From Siphonodentalium dalli (Eukaryota > Mollusca > Scaphopoda > Gadilida > Siphonodentaliidae): a stretch of 64,000 bases of DNA. The notes beneath the pieces were generated by a model. That model worked only from the letters and a program-made list of their open reading frames with translations. It was not told the origin of the DNA and searched no databases. Below are positions 23,278 through 38,135 of this stretch, piece by piece. How positions within the stretch are numbered: the first letter of the stretch is position 1; each line of letters starts with the position of its first letter. Location: NCBI GenBank assembly GCA_032622095.1, contig CP136061.1, forward strand, positions 83,800,324 to 83,864,323. Direction: 5' to 3'. A program made the position numbers and the translations under genes.

Positions 23278-24626
23278 TTACTGAAATAAAAAATGGATTA
23301 TATCGAGCAGTAGTTGTTTATTTTTCCAATATGAGGCATCCTGAAAATTAGTGTCAATCCTCAAAATAAAGCCAAAAAATTTAGATTTTTTTTTCAATTT
23401 TACTAGCTGATGCATCTCGTATAACTGAAGAATGCCCTTATATACGATACTATTACTAAATTGAAGAGGATATGTTAATATACATTTTGAGTGGGATAAC
23501 TTGTCCAATTTTAAACCCTTTTCATGCAAAATTTGTCAATTTATAATAAACATTTACAAAAATTAACAGAAAATTTAAATAAAAAATACTTTAATAGCAT
23601 AATAAAGCAACTATAAGTCAATTTAAATATCTAAACATCATCATACAACATCAGCCACAGTCTCAGGCATGAAATTTGACCAGATGGCAGGGCATACTGT
23701 CTGTTTAACAAACCTGCCATGACAGTTTTGCACGACATTAACACTACTGGCGATGCCATCACCCCCCCCCCCCGACTTGGGGTGGGACTACGGTCCCCGA
23801 TAAGGCTACTGGGTGCCGGGAAATCTTAATTGGGTTAACTGCCACCTTTTCCCAATGGGGGGGGGGCTAACACTACTCAAATTTTTGGGGAGGGGGGCTT
23901 TGGCCCCCCTGACCCCCTAATGGTACCTGATGTCCATGCAAAATTCCCAGATTTATCACTTTCTTTACTATCTACAGGCGAATCCATGCGTTTCTTCTTT
24001 AAATCTGTCCAAAATGTGGTCATTATCATTTGAAAATAAGAAAATATGGAATTAACAACTTATCATGGCGAGACGTGAAATTTCGTAAAATTCATATTTT
24101 TCCTATAGGAATCACTGAACTAAATGGTTTCCCATAGGCGACAGTGTTAACGTTTCCGCCAAATTCACTGAATTGAAGCCTGCAGGCCATACCAGTGATG
24201 TTTACCCAGCTAGATTGACACCAGTTGATCACGAAAATGCAAGAAAAATCATAGGTCATGTGTTTACTTTTAAAAATAAATCCCCAAGTGTACGACGGGG
24301 CTATCCCACAGCCAAATTTGATCTGGAAAAATCCAGAACTACAGCAGCTAGTTAAATAAATTTCCCGCTCACAAAAATCCATTCCCCCATTCATTCACCA
24401 GTTTAAATTATTTAGATATTATGTACAAGTCAAATAAACGCGATGTCATCCTTTAACAACGTGTCGCATGTATCAGGTGAAGGTCATTCTTCAGTTACCT
24501 TCACCTTTAGGGTTCCACGGTGTACTCGCTCCCCGACTCTAGAACACATTTAGCTCCCTGATTCCTATATATATGTATATGTGTGAAACACAGCGTTTCT
24601 TATAGTATTTTATCAAAATATAGACC
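23278..24626 (+). repeat. Monomer 20, long, 1349 bp
   Basis: C-run 12, G-run 10. E at 24108-24565. First of 11 consecutive long monomers. Confidence 0.97.
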
Positions 24627-25977
24627 TTACTGAAATAAAAAATGGATTATATCGAGCAGTAGTTGTTTATTTTTCCAATATGAGGCATCCTGAAAATTAG
24701 TGTCAATCCTCAAAATAAAGCCAAAAAATTTAGATTTTTTTTTCAATTTTACTAGCTGATGCATCTCGTATAACTGAAGAATGCCCTTATATACGATACT
24801 ATTACTAAATTGAAGAGGATATGTTAATATACATTTTGAGTGGGATAACTTGTCCAATTTTAAACCCTTTTCATGCAAAATTTGTCAATTTATAATAAAC
24901 ATTTACAAAAATTAACAGAAAATTTAAATAAAAAATACTTTAATAGCATAATAAAGCAACTATAAGTCAATTTAAATATCTAAACATCATCATACAACAT
25001 CAGCCACAGTCTCAGGCATGAAATTTGACCAGATGGCAGGGCATACTGTCTGTTTAACAAACCTGCCATGACAGTTTTGCACGACATTAACACTACTGGC
25101 GATGCCATCACCCCCCCCCCCCCCCGACTTGGGGTGGGACTACGGTCCCCGATAAGGCTACTGGGTGCCGGGAAATCTTAATTGGGTTAACTGCCACCTT
25201 TTCCCAATGGGGGGGGGCTAACACTACTCAAATTTTTGGGGAGGGGGGCTTTGGCCCCCCTGACCCCCTAATGGTACCTGATGTCCATGCAAAATTCCCA
25301 GATTTATCACTTTCTTTACTATCTACAGGCGAATCCATGCGTTTCTTCTTTAAATCTGTCCAAAATGTGGTCATTATCATTTGAAAATAAGAAAATATGG
25401 AATTAACAACTTATCATGGCGAGACGTGAAATTTCGTAAAATTCATATTTTTCCTATAGGAATCACTGAACTAAATGGTTTCCCATAGGCGACAGTGTTA
25501 ACGTTTCCGCCAAATTCACTGAATTGAAGCCTGCAGGCCATACCAGTGATGTTTACCCAGCTAGATTGACACCAGTTGATCACGAAAATGCAAGAAAAAT
25601 CATAGGTCATGTGTTTACTTTTAAAAATAAATCCCCAAGTGTACGACGGGGCTATCCCACAGCCAAATTTGATCTGGAAAAATCCAGAACTACAGCAGCT
25701 AGTTAAATAAATTTCCCGCTCACAAAAATCCATTCCCCCATTCATTCACCAGTTTAAATTATTTAGATATTATGTACAAGTCAAATAAACGCGATGTCAT
25801 CCTTTAACAACGTGTCGCATGTATCAGGTGAAGGTCATTCTTCAGTTACCTTCACCTTTAGGGTTCCACGGTGTACTCGCTCCCCGACTCTAGAACACAT
25901 TTAGCTCCCTGATTCCTATATATATGTATATGTGTGAAACACAGCGTTTCTTATAGTATTTTATCAAAATATAGACC
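24627..25977 (+). repeat. Monomer 21, long, 1351 bp
   Basis: C-run 15, G-run 9. E at 25459-25916. Confidence 0.97.
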
Positions 25978-27327
25978 TTACTGAAATAAAAAATGGATTA
26001 TATCGAGCAGTAGTTGTTTATTTTTCCAATATGAGGCATCCTGAAAATTAGTGTCAATCCTCAAAATAAAGCCAAAAAATTTAGATTTTTTTTTCAATTT
26101 TACTAGCTGATGCATCTCGTATAACTGAAGAATGCCCTTATATACGATACTATTACTAAATTGAAGAGGATATGTTAATATACATTTTGAGTGGGATAAC
26201 TTGTCCAATTTTAAACCCTTTTCATGCAAAATTTGTCAATTTATAATAAACATTTACAAAAATTAACAGAAAATTTAAATAAAAAATACTTTAATAGCAT
26301 AATAAAGCAACTATAAGTCAATTTAAATATCTAAACATCATCATACAACATCAGCCACAGTCTCAGGCATGAAATTTGACCAGATGGCAGGGCATACTGT
26401 CTGTTTAACAAACCTGCCATGACAGTTTTGCACGACATTAACACTACTGGCGATGCCATCACCCCCCCCCCCGACTTGGGGTGGGACTACGGTCCCCGAT
26501 AAGGCTACTGGGTGCCGGGAAATCTTAATTGGGTTAACTGCCACCTTTTCCCAATGGGGGGGGGGGGCTAACACTACTCAAATTTTTGGGGAGGGGGGCT
26601 TTGGCCCCCCTGACCCCCTAATGGTACCTGATGTCCATGCAAAATTCCCAGATTTATCACTTTCTTTACTATCTACAGGCGAATCCATGCGTTTCTTCTT
26701 TAAATCTGTCCAAAATGTGGTCATTATCATTTGAAAATAAGAAAATATGGAATTAACAACTTATCATGGCGAGACGTGAAATTTCGTAAAATTCATATTT
26801 TTCCTATAGGAATCACTGAACTAAATGGTTTCCCATAGGCGACAGTGTTAACGTTTCCGCCAAATTCACTGAATTGAAGCCTGCAGGCCATACCAGTGAT
26901 GTTTACCCAGCTAGATTGACACCAGTTGATCACGAAAATGCAAGAAAAATCATAGGTCATGTGTTTACTTTTAAAAATAAATCCCCAAGTGTACGACGGG
27001 GCTATCCCACAGCCAAATTTGATCTGGAAAAATCCAGAACTACAGCAGCTAGTTAAATAAATTTCCCGCTCACAAAAATCCATTCCCCCATTCATTCACC
27101 AGTTTAAATTATTTAGATATTATGTACAAGTCAAATAAACGCGATGTCATCCTTTAACAACGTGTCGCATGTATCAGGTGAAGGTCATTCTTCAGTTACC
27201 TTCACCTTTAGGGTTCCACGGTGTACTCGCTCCCCGACTCTAGAACACATTTAGCTCCCTGATTCCTATATATATGTATATGTGTGAAACACAGCGTTTC
27301 TTATAGTATTTTATCAAAATATAGACC
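25978..27327 (+). repeat. Monomer 22, long, 1350 bp
   Basis: C-run 11, G-run 12. E at 26809-27266. Confidence 0.97.
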
Positions 27328-28677
27328 TTACTGAAATAAAAAATGGATTATATCGAGCAGTAGTTGTTTATTTTTCCAATATGAGGCATCCTGAAAATTA
27401 GTGTCAATCCTCAAAATAAAGCCAAAAAATTTAGATTTTTTTTTCAATTTTACTAGCTGATGCATCTCGTATAACTGAAGAATGCCCTTATATACGATAC
27501 TATTACTAAATTGAAGAGGATATGTTAATATACATTTTGAGTGGGATAACTTGTCCAATTTTAAACCCTTTTCATGCAAAATTTGTCAATTTATAATAAA
27601 CATTTACAAAAATTAACAGAAAATTTAAATAAAAAATACTTTAATAGCATAATAAAGCAACTATAAGTCAATTTAAATATCTAAACATCATCATACAACA
27701 TCAGCCACAGTCTCAGGCATGAAATTTGACCAGATGGCAGGGCATACTGTCTGTTTAACAAACCTGCCATGACAGTTTTGCACGACATTAACACTACTGG
27801 CGATGCCATCACCCCCCCCCCCCGACTTGGGGTGGGACTACGGTCCCCGATAAGGCTACTGGGTGCCGGGAAATCTTAATTGGGTTAACTGCCACCTTTT
27901 CCCAATGGGGGGGGGGGCTAACACTACTCAAATTTTTGGGGAGGGGGGCTTTGGCCCCCCTGACCCCCTAATGGTACCTGATGTCCATGCAAAATTCCCA
28001 GATTTATCACTTTCTTTACTATCTACAGGCGAATCCATGCGTTTCTTCTTTAAATCTGTCCAAAATGTGGTCATTATCATTTGAAAATAAGAAAATATGG
28101 AATTAACAACTTATCATGGCGAGACGTGAAATTTCGTAAAATTCATATTTTTCCTATAGGAATCACTGAACTAAATGGTTTCCCATAGGCGACAGTGTTA
28201 ACGTTTCCGCCAAATTCACTGAATTGAAGCCTGCAGGCCATACCAGTGATGTTTACCCAGCTAGATTGACACCAGTTGATCACGAAAATGCAAGAAAAAT
28301 CATAGGTCATGTGTTTACTTTTAAAAATAAATCCCCAAGTGTACGACGGGGCTATCCCACAGCCAAATTTGATCTGGAAAAATCCAGAACTACAGCAGCT
28401 AGTTAAATAAATTTCCCGCTCACAAAAATCCATTCCCCCATTCATTCACCAGTTTAAATTATTTAGATATTATGTACAAGTCAAATAAACGCGATGTCAT
28501 CCTTTAACAACGTGTCGCATGTATCAGGTGAAGGTCATTCTTCAGTTACCTTCACCTTTAGGGTTCCACGGTGTACTCGCTCCCCGACTCTAGAACACAT
28601 TTAGCTCCCTGATTCCTATATATATGTATATGTGTGAAACACAGCGTTTCTTATAGTATTTTATCAAAATATAGACC
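27328..28677 (+). repeat. Monomer 23, long, 1350 bp
   Basis: C-run 12, G-run 11. E at 28159-28616. Confidence 0.97.
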
Positions 28678-30030
28678 ATACTGAAATAAAAAATGGATTA
28701 TATCGAGCAGTAGTTGTTTATTTTTCCAATATGAGGCATCCTGAAAATTAGTGTCAATCCTCAAAATAAAGCCAAAAAATTTAGATTTTTTTTTCAATTT
28801 TACTAGCTGATGCATCTCGTATAACTGAAGAATGCCCTTATATACGATACTATTACTAAATTGAAGAGGATATGTTAATATACATTTTGAGTGGGATAAC
28901 TTGTCCAATTTTAAACCCTTTTCATGCAAAATTTGTCAATTTATAATAAACATTTACAAAAATTAACAGAAAATTTAAATAAAAAATACTTTAATAGCAT
29001 AATAAAGCAACTATAAGTCAATTTAAATATCTAAACATCATCATACAACATCAGCCACAGTCTCAGGCATGAAATTTGACCAGATGGCAGGGCATACTGT
29101 CTGTTTAACAAACCTGCCATGACAGTTTTGCACGACATTAACACTACTGGCGATGCCATCACCCCCCCCCCCCCCCCGACTTGGGGTGGGACTACGGTCC
29201 CCGATAAGGCTACTGGGTGCCGGGAAATCTTAATTGGGTTAACTGCCACCTTTTCCCAATGGGGGGGGGGCTAACACTACTCAAATTTTTGGGGAGGGGG
29301 GCTTTGGCCCCCCTGACCCCCTAATGGTACCTGATGTCCATGCAAAATTCCCAGATTTATCACTTTCTTTACTATCTACAGGCGAATCCATGCGTTTCTT
29401 CTTTAAATCTGTCCAAAATGTGGTCATTATCATTTGAAAATAAGAAAATATGGAATTAACAACTTATCATGGCGAGACGTGAAATTTCGTAAAATTCATA
29501 TTTTTCCTATAGGAATCACTGAACTAAATGGTTTCCCATAGGCGACAGTGTTAACGTTTCCGCCAAATTCACTGAATTGAAGCCTGCAGGCCATACCAGT
29601 GATGTTTACCCAGCTAGATTGACACCAGTTGATCACGAAAATGCAAGAAAAATCATAGGTCATGTGTTTACTTTTAAAAATAAATCCCCAAGTGTACGAC
29701 GGGGCTATCCCACAGCCAAATTTGATCTGGAAAAATCCAGAACTACAGCAGCTAGTTAAATAAATTTCCCGCTCACAAAAATCCATTCCCCCATTCATTC
29801 ACCAGTTTAAATTATTTAGATATTATGTACAAGTCAAATAAACGCGATGTCATCCTTTAACAACGTGTCGCATGTATCAGGTGAAGGTCATTCTTCAGTT
29901 ACCTTCACCTTTAGGGTTCCACGGTGTACTCGCTCCCCGACTCTAGAACACATTTAGCTCCCTGATTCCTATATATATGTATATGTGTGAAACACAGCGT
30001 TTCTTATAGTATTTTATCAAAATATAGACC
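28678..30030 (+). repeat. Monomer 24, long, 1353 bp
   Basis: C-run 16, G-run 10. E at 29512-29969. T>A at 28678 removes the stop of the 83-codon minus-strand frame and lengthens it to 92 codons. Confidence 0.97.
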
Positions 30031-31381
30031 TTACTGAAATAAAAAATGGATTATATCGAGCAGTAGTTGTTTATTTTTCCAATATGAGGCATCCTGAAAA
30101 TTAGTGTCAATCCTCAAAATAAAGCCAAAAAATTTAGATTTTTTTTTCAATTTTACTAGCTGATGCATCTCGTATAACTGAAGAATGCCCTTATATACGA
30201 TACTATTACTAAATTGAAGAGGATATGTTAATATACATTTTGAGTGGGATAACTTGTCCAATTTTAAACCCTTTTCATGCAAAATTTGTCAATTTATAAT
30301 AAACATTTACAAAAATTAACAGAAAATTTAAATAAAAAATACTTTAATAGCATAATAAAGCAACTATAAGTCAATTTAAATATCTAAACATCATCATACA
30401 ACATCAGCCACAGTCTCAGGCATGAAATTTGACCAGATGGCAGGGCATACTGTCTGTTTAACAAACCTGCCATGACAGTTTTGCACGACATTAACACTAC
30501 TGGCGATGCCATCACCCCCCCCCCCCCCGACTTGGGGTGGGACTACGGTCCCCGATAAGGCTACTGGGTGCCGGGAAATCTTAATTGGGTTAACTGCCAC
30601 CTTTTCCCAATGGGGGGGGGGCTAACACTACTCAAATTTTTGGGGAGGGGGGCTTTGGCCCCCCTGACCCCCTAATGGTACCTGATGTCCATGCAAAATT
30701 CCCAGATTTATCACTTTCTTTACTATCTACAGGCGAATCCATGCGTTTCTTCTTTAAATCTGTCCAAAATGTGGTCATTATCATTTGAAAATAAGAAAAT
30801 ATGGAATTAACAACTTATCATGGCGAGACGTGAAATTTCGTAAAATTCATATTTTTCCTATAGGAATCACTGAACTAAATGGTTTCCCATAGGCGACAGT
30901 GTTAACGTTTCCGCCAAATTCACTGAATTGAAGCCTGCAGGCCATACCAGTGATGTTTACCCAGCTAGATTGACACCAGTTGATCACGAAAATGCAAGAA
31001 AAATCATAGGTCATGTGTTTACTTTTAAAAATAAATCCCCAAGTGTACGACGGGGCTATCCCACAGCCAAATTTGATCTGGAAAAATCCAGAACTACAGC
31101 AGCTAGTTAAATAAATTTCCCGCTCACAAAAATCCATTCCCCCATTCATTCACCAGTTTAAATTATTTAGATATTATGTACAAGTCAAATAAACGCGATG
31201 TCATCCTTTAACAACGTGTCGCATGTATCAGGTGAAGGTCATTCTTCAGTTACCTTCACCTTTAGGGTTCCACGGTGTACTCGCTCCCCGACTCTAGAAC
31301 ACATTTAGCTCCCTGATTCCTATATATATGTATATGTGTGAAACACAGCGTTTCTTATAGTATTTTATCAAAATATAGACC
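30031..31381 (+). repeat. Monomer 25, long, 1351 bp
   Basis: C-run 14, G-run 10. E at 30863-31320. Confidence 0.97.
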
Positions 31382-32729
31382 TTACTGAAATAAAAAATGG
31401 ATTATATCGAGCAGTAGTTGTTTATTTTTCCAATATGAGGCATCCTGAAAATTAGTGTCAATCCTCAAAATAAAGCCAAAAAATTTAGATTTTTTTTTCA
31501 ATTTTACTAGCTGATGCATCTCGTATAACTGAAGAATGCCCTTATATACGATACTATTACTAAATTGAAGAGGATATGTTAATATACATTTTGAGTGGGA
31601 TAACTTGTCCAATTTTAAACCCTTTTCATGCAAAATTTGTCAATTTATAATAAACATTTACAAAAATTAACAGAAAATTTAAATAAAAAATACTTTAATA
31701 GCATAATAAAGCAACTATAAGTCAATTTAAATATCTAAACATCATCATACAACATCAGCCACAGTCTCAGGCATGAAATTTGACCAGATGGCAGGGCATA
31801 CTGTCTGTTTAACAAACCTGCCATGACAGTTTTGCACGACATTAACACTACTGGCGATGCCATCACCCCCCCCCCGACTTGGGGTGGGACTACGGTCCCC
31901 GATAAGGCTACTGGGTGCCGGGAAATCTTAATTGGGTTAACTGCCACCTTTTCCCAATGGGGGGGGGGGCTAACACTACTCAAATTTTTGGGGAGGGGGG
32001 CTTTGGCCCCCCTGACCCCCTAATGGTACCTGATGTCCATGCAAAATTCCCAGATTTATCACTTTCTTTACTATCTACAGGCGAATCCATGCGTTTCTTC
32101 TTTAAATCTGTCCAAAATGTGGTCATTATCATTTGAAAATAAGAAAATATGGAATTAACAACTTATCATGGCGAGACGTGAAATTTCGTAAAATTCATAT
32201 TTTTCCTATAGGAATCACTGAACTAAATGGTTTCCCATAGGCGACAGTGTTAACGTTTCCGCCAAATTCACTGAATTGAAGCCTGCAGGCCATACCAGTG
32301 ATGTTTACCCAGCTAGATTGACACCAGTTGATCACGAAAATGCAAGAAAAATCATAGGTCATGTGTTTACTTTTAAAAATAAATCCCCAAGTGTACGACG
32401 GGGCTATCCCACAGCCAAATTTGATCTGGAAAAATCCAGAACTACAGCAGCTAGTTAAATAAATTTCCCGCTCACAAAAATCCATTCCCCCATTCATTCA
32501 CCAGTTTAAATTATTTAGATATTATGTACAAGTCAAATAAACGCGATGTCATCCTTTAACAACGTGTCGCATGTATCAGGTGAAGGTCATTCTTCAGTTA
32601 CCTTCACCTTTAGGGTTCCACGGTGTACTCGCTCCCCGACTCTAGAACACATTTAGCTCCCTGATTCCTATATATATGTATATGTGTGAAACACAGCGTT
32701 TCTTATAGTATTTTATCAAAATATAGACC
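31382..32729 (+). repeat. Monomer 26, long, 1348 bp
   Basis: C-run 10, G-run 11, the same signature as monomer 28. E at 32211-32668. Confidence 0.97.
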
Positions 32730-34082
32730 TTACTGAAATAAAAAATGGATTATATCGAGCAGTAGTTGTTTATTTTTCCAATATGAGGCATCCTGAAAAT
32801 TAGTGTCAATCCTCAAAATAAAGCCAAAAAATTTAGATTTTTTTTTTAATTTTACTAGCTGATGCATCTCGTATAACTGAAGAATGCCCTTATATACGAT
32901 ACTATTACTAAATTGAAGAGGATATGTTAATATACATTTTGAGTGGGATAACTTGTCCAATTTTAAACCCTTTTCATGCAAAATTTGTCAATTTATAATA
33001 AACATTTACAAAAATTAACAGAAAATTTAAATAAAAAATACTTTAATAGCATAATAAAGCAACTATAAGTCAATTTAAATATCTAAACATCATCATACAA
33101 CATCAGCCACAGTCTCAGGCATGAAATTTGACCAGATGGCAGGGCATACTGTCTGTTTAACAAACCTGCCATGACAGTTTTGCACGACATTAACACTACT
33201 GGCGATGCCATCACCCCCCCCCCCCCCGACTTGGGGTGGGACTACGGTCCCCGATAAGGCTACTGGGTGCCGGGAAATCTTAATTGGGTTAACTGCCACC
33301 TTTTCCCAATGGGGGGGGGGGGCTAACACTACTCAAATTTTTGGGGAGGGGGGCTTTGGCCCCCCTGACCCCCTAATGGTACCTGATGTCCATGCAAAAT
33401 TCCCAGATTTATCACTTTCTTTACTATCTACAGGCGAATCCATGCGTTTCTTCTTTAAATCTGTCCAAAATGTGGTCATTATCATTTGAAAATAAGAAAA
33501 TATGGAATTAACAACTTATCATGGCGAGACGTGAAATTTCGTAAAATTCATATTTTTCCTATAGGAATCACTGAACTAAATGGTTTCCCATAGGCGACAG
33601 TGTTAACGTTTCCGCCAAATTCACTGAATTGAAGCCTGCAGGCCATACCAGTGATGTTTACCCAGCTAGATTGACACCAGTTGATCACGAAAATGCAAGA
33701 AAAATCATAGGTCATGTGTTTACTTTTAAAAATAAATCCCCAAGTGTACGACGGGGCTATCCCACAGCCAAATTTGATCTGGAAAAATCCAGAACTACAG
33801 CAGCTAGTTAAATAAATTTCCCGCTCACAAAAATCCATTCCCCCATTCATTCACCAGTTTAAATTATTTAGATATTATGTACAAGTCAAATAAACGCGAT
33901 GTCATCCTTTAACAACGTGTCGCATGTATCAGGTGAAGGTCATTCTTCAGTTACCTTCACCTTTAGGGTTCCACGGTGTACTCGCTCCCCGACTCTAGAA
34001 CACATTTAGCTCCCTGATTCCTATATATATGTATATGTGTGAAACACAGCGTTTCTTATAGTATTTTATCAAAATATAGACC
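32730..34082 (+). repeat. Monomer 27, long, 1353 bp
   Basis: C-run 14, G-run 12. E at 33564-34021. C>T at 32847, shared only with monomer 29. Confidence 0.97.
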
Positions 34083-35430
34083 TTACTGAAATAAAAAATG
34101 GATTATATCGAGCAGTAGTTGTTTATTTTTCCAATATGAGGCATCCTGAAAATTAGTGTCAATCCTCAAAATAAAGCCAAAAAATTTAGATTTTTTTTTC
34201 AATTTTACTAGCTGATGCATCTCGTATAACTGAAGAATGCCCTTATATACGATACTATTACTAAATTGAAGAGGATATGTTAATATACATTTTGAGTGGG
34301 ATAACTTGTCCAATTTTAAACCCTTTTCATGCAAAATTTGTCAATTTATAATAAACATTTACAAAAATTAACAGAAAATTTAAATAAAAAATACTTTAAT
34401 AGCATAATAAAGCAACTATAAGTCAATTTAAATATCTAAACATCATCATACAACATCAGCCACAGTCTCAGGCATGAAATTTGACCAGATGGCAGGGCAT
34501 ACTGTCTGTTTAACAAACCTGCCATGACAGTTTTGCACGACATTAACACTACTGGCGATGCCATCACCCCCCCCCCGACTTGGGGTGGGACTACGGTCCC
34601 CGATAAGGCTACTGGGTGCCGGGAAATCTTAATTGGGTTAACTGCCACCTTTTCCCAATGGGGGGGGGGGCTAACACTACTCAAATTTTTGGGGAGGGGG
34701 GCTTTGGCCCCCCTGACCCCCTAATGGTACCTGATGTCCATGCAAAATTCCCAGATTTATCACTTTCTTTACTATCTACAGGCGAATCCATGCGTTTCTT
34801 CTTTAAATCTGTCCAAAATGTGGTCATTATCATTTGAAAATAAGAAAATATGGAATTAACAACTTATCATGGCGAGACGTGAAATTTCGTAAAATTCATA
34901 TTTTTCCTATAGGAATCACTGAACTAAATGGTTTCCCATAGGCGACAGTGTTAACGTTTCCGCCAAATTCACTGAATTGAAGCCTGCAGGCCATACCAGT
35001 GATGTTTACCCAGCTAGATTGACACCAGTTGATCACGAAAATGCAAGAAAAATCATAGGTCATGTGTTTACTTTTAAAAATAAATCCCCAAGTGTACGAC
35101 GGGGCTATCCCACAGCCAAATTTGATCTGGAAAAATCCAGAACTACAGCAGCTAGTTAAATAAATTTCCCGCTCACAAAAATCCATTCCCCCATTCATTC
35201 ACCAGTTTAAATTATTTAGATATTATGTACAAGTCAAATAAACGCGATGTCATCCTTTAACAACGTGTCGCATGTATCAGGTGAAGGTCATTCTTCAGTT
35301 ACCTTCACCTTTAGGGTTCCACGGTGTACTCGCTCCCCGACTCTAGAACACATTTAGCTCCCTGATTCCTATATATATGTATATGTGTGAAACACAGCGT
35401 TTCTTATAGTATTTTATCAAAATATAGACC
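34083..35430 (+). repeat. Monomer 28, long, 1348 bp
   Basis: C-run 10, G-run 11. E at 34912-35369. Confidence 0.97.
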
Positions 35431-36781
35431 TTACTGAAATAAAAAATGGATTATATCGAGCAGTAGTTGTTTATTTTTCCAATATGAGGCATCCTGAAAA
35501 TTAGTGTCAATCCTCAAAATAAAGCCAAAAAATTTAGATTTTTTTTTTAATTTTACTAGCTGATGCATCTCGTATAACTGAAGAATGCCCTTATATACGA
35601 TACTATTACTAAATTGAAGAGGATATGTTAATATACATTTTGAGTGGGATAACTTGTCCAATTTTAAACCCTTTTCATGCAAAATTTGTCAATTTATAAT
35701 AAACATTTACAAAAATTAACAGAAAATTTAAATAAAAAATACTTTAATAGCATAATAAAGCAACTATAAGTCAATTTAAATATCTAAACATCATCATACA
35801 ACATCAGCCACAGTCTCAGGCATGAAATTTGACCAGATGGCAGGGCATACTGTCTGTTTAACAAACCTGCCATGACAGTTTTGCACGACATTAACACTAC
35901 TGGCGATGCCATCACCCCCCCCCCCCCGACTTGGGGTGGGACTACGGTCCCCGATAAGGCTACTGGGTGCCGGGAAATCTTAATTGGGTTAACTGCCACC
36001 TTTTCCCAATGGGGGGGGGGGCTAACACTACTCAAATTTTTGGGGAGGGGGGCTTTGGCCCCCCTGACCCCCTAATGGTACCTGATGTCCATGCAAAATT
36101 CCCAGATTTATCACTTTCTTTACTATCTACAGGCGAATCCATGCGTTTCTTCTTTAAATCTGTCCAAAATGTGGTCATTATCATTTGAAAATAAGAAAAT
36201 ATGGAATTAACAACTTATCATGGCGAGACGTGAAATTTCGTAAAATTCATATTTTTCCTATAGGAATCACTGAACTAAATGGTTTCCCATAGGCGACAGT
36301 GTTAACGTTTCCGCCAAATTCACTGAATTGAAGCCTGCAGGCCATACCAGTGATGTTTACCCAGCTAGATTGACACCAGTTGATCACGAAAATGCAAGAA
36401 AAATCATAGGTCATGTGTTTACTTTTAAAAATAAATCCCCAAGTGTACGACGGGGCTATCCCACAGCCAAATTTGATCTGGAAAAATCCAGAACTACAGC
36501 AGCTAGTTAAATAAATTTCCCGCTCACAAAAATCCATTCCCCCATTCATTCACCAGTTTAAATTATTTAGATATTATGTACAAGTCAAATAAACGCGATG
36601 TCATCCTTTAACAACGTGTCGCATGTATCAGGTGAAGGTCATTCTTCAGTTACCTTCACCTTTAGGGTTCCACGGTGTACTCGCTCCCCGACTCTAGAAC
36701 ACATTTAGCTCCCTGATTCCTATATATATGTATATGTGTGAAACACAGCGTTTCTTATAGTATTTTATCAAAATATAGACC
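35431..36781 (+). repeat. Monomer 29, long, 1351 bp
   Basis: C-run 13, G-run 11. E at 36263-36720. C>T at 35548, shared only with monomer 27. Confidence 0.97.
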
Positions 36782-38135
36782 TTACTGAAATAAAAAATGG
36801 ATTATATCGAGCAGTAGTTGTTTATTTTTCCAATATGAGGCATCCTGAAAATTAGTGTCAATCCTCAAAATAAAGCCAAAAAATTTAGATTTTTTTTTCA
36901 ATTTTACTAGCTGATGCATCTCGTATAACTGAAGAATGCCCTTATATACGATACTATTACTAAATTGAAGAGGATATGTTAATATACATTTTGAGTGGGA
37001 TAACTTGTCCAATTTTAAACCCTTTTCATGCAAAATTTGTCAATTTATAATAAACATTTACAAAAATTAACAGAAAATTTAAATAAAAAATACTTTAATA
37101 GCATAATAAAGCAACTATAAGTCAATTTAAATATCTAAACATCATCATACAACATCAGCCACAGTCTCAGGCATGAAATTTGACCAGATGGCAGGGCATA
37201 CTGTCTGTTTAACAAACCTGCCATGACAGTTTTGCACGACATTAACACTACTGGCGATGCCATCACCCCCCCCCCCCCCGACTTGGGGTGGGACTACGGT
37301 CCCCGATAAGGCTACTGGGTGCCGGGAAATCTTAATTGGGTTAACTGCCACCTTTTCCCAATGGGGGGGGGGGGGCTAACACTACTCAAATTTTTGGGGA
37401 GGGGGGCTTTGGCCCCCCTGACCCCCTAATGGTACCTGATGTCCATGCAAAATTCCCAGATTTATCACTTTCTTTACTATCTACAGGCGAATCCATGCGT
37501 TTCTTCTTTAAATCTGTCCAAAATGTGGTCATTATCATTTGAAAATAAGAAAATATGGAATTAACAACTTATCATGGCGAGACGTGAAATTTCGTAAAAT
37601 TCATATTTTTCCTATAGGAATCACTGAACTAAATGGTTTCCCATAGGCGACAGTGTTAACGTTTCCGCCAAATTCACTGAATTGAAGCCTGCAGGCCATA
37701 CCAGTGATGTTTACCCAGCTAGATTGACACCAGTTGATCACGAAAATGCAAGAAAAATCATAGGTCATGTGTTTACTTTTAAAAATAAATCCCCAAGTGT
37801 ACGACGGGGCTATCCCACAGCCAAATTTGATCTGGAAAAATCCAGAACTACAGCAGCTAGTTAAATAAATTTCCCGCTCACAAAAATCCATTCCCCCATT
37901 CATTCACCAGTTTAAATTATTTAGATATTATGTACAAGTCAAATAAACGCGATGTCATCCTTTAACAACGTGTCGCATGTATCAGGTGAAGGTCATTCTT
38001 CAGTTACCTTCACCTTTAGGGTTCCACGGTGTACTCGCTCCCCGACTCTAGAACACATTTAGCTCCCTGATTCCTATATATATGTATATGTGTGAAACAC
38101 AGCGTTTCTTATAGTATTTTATCAAAATATAGACC
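36782..38135 (+). repeat. Monomer 30, long, 1354 bp
   Basis: C-run 14, G-run 13; the longest monomer outside the suspect patch. E at 37617-38074. Confidence 0.97.

Larger units (their letters stand above)
31382..36781 (+). repeat. Tandem duplication of a two-monomer block (~2.70 kb)
   Basis: Monomers 26-27 and 28-29. The rare C>T at 32847 and 35548 lies exactly 2701 bp apart, and monomers 26 and 28 share the run signature 10/11. Both patterns are expected if one pair was copied from the other. Confidence 0.75.
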
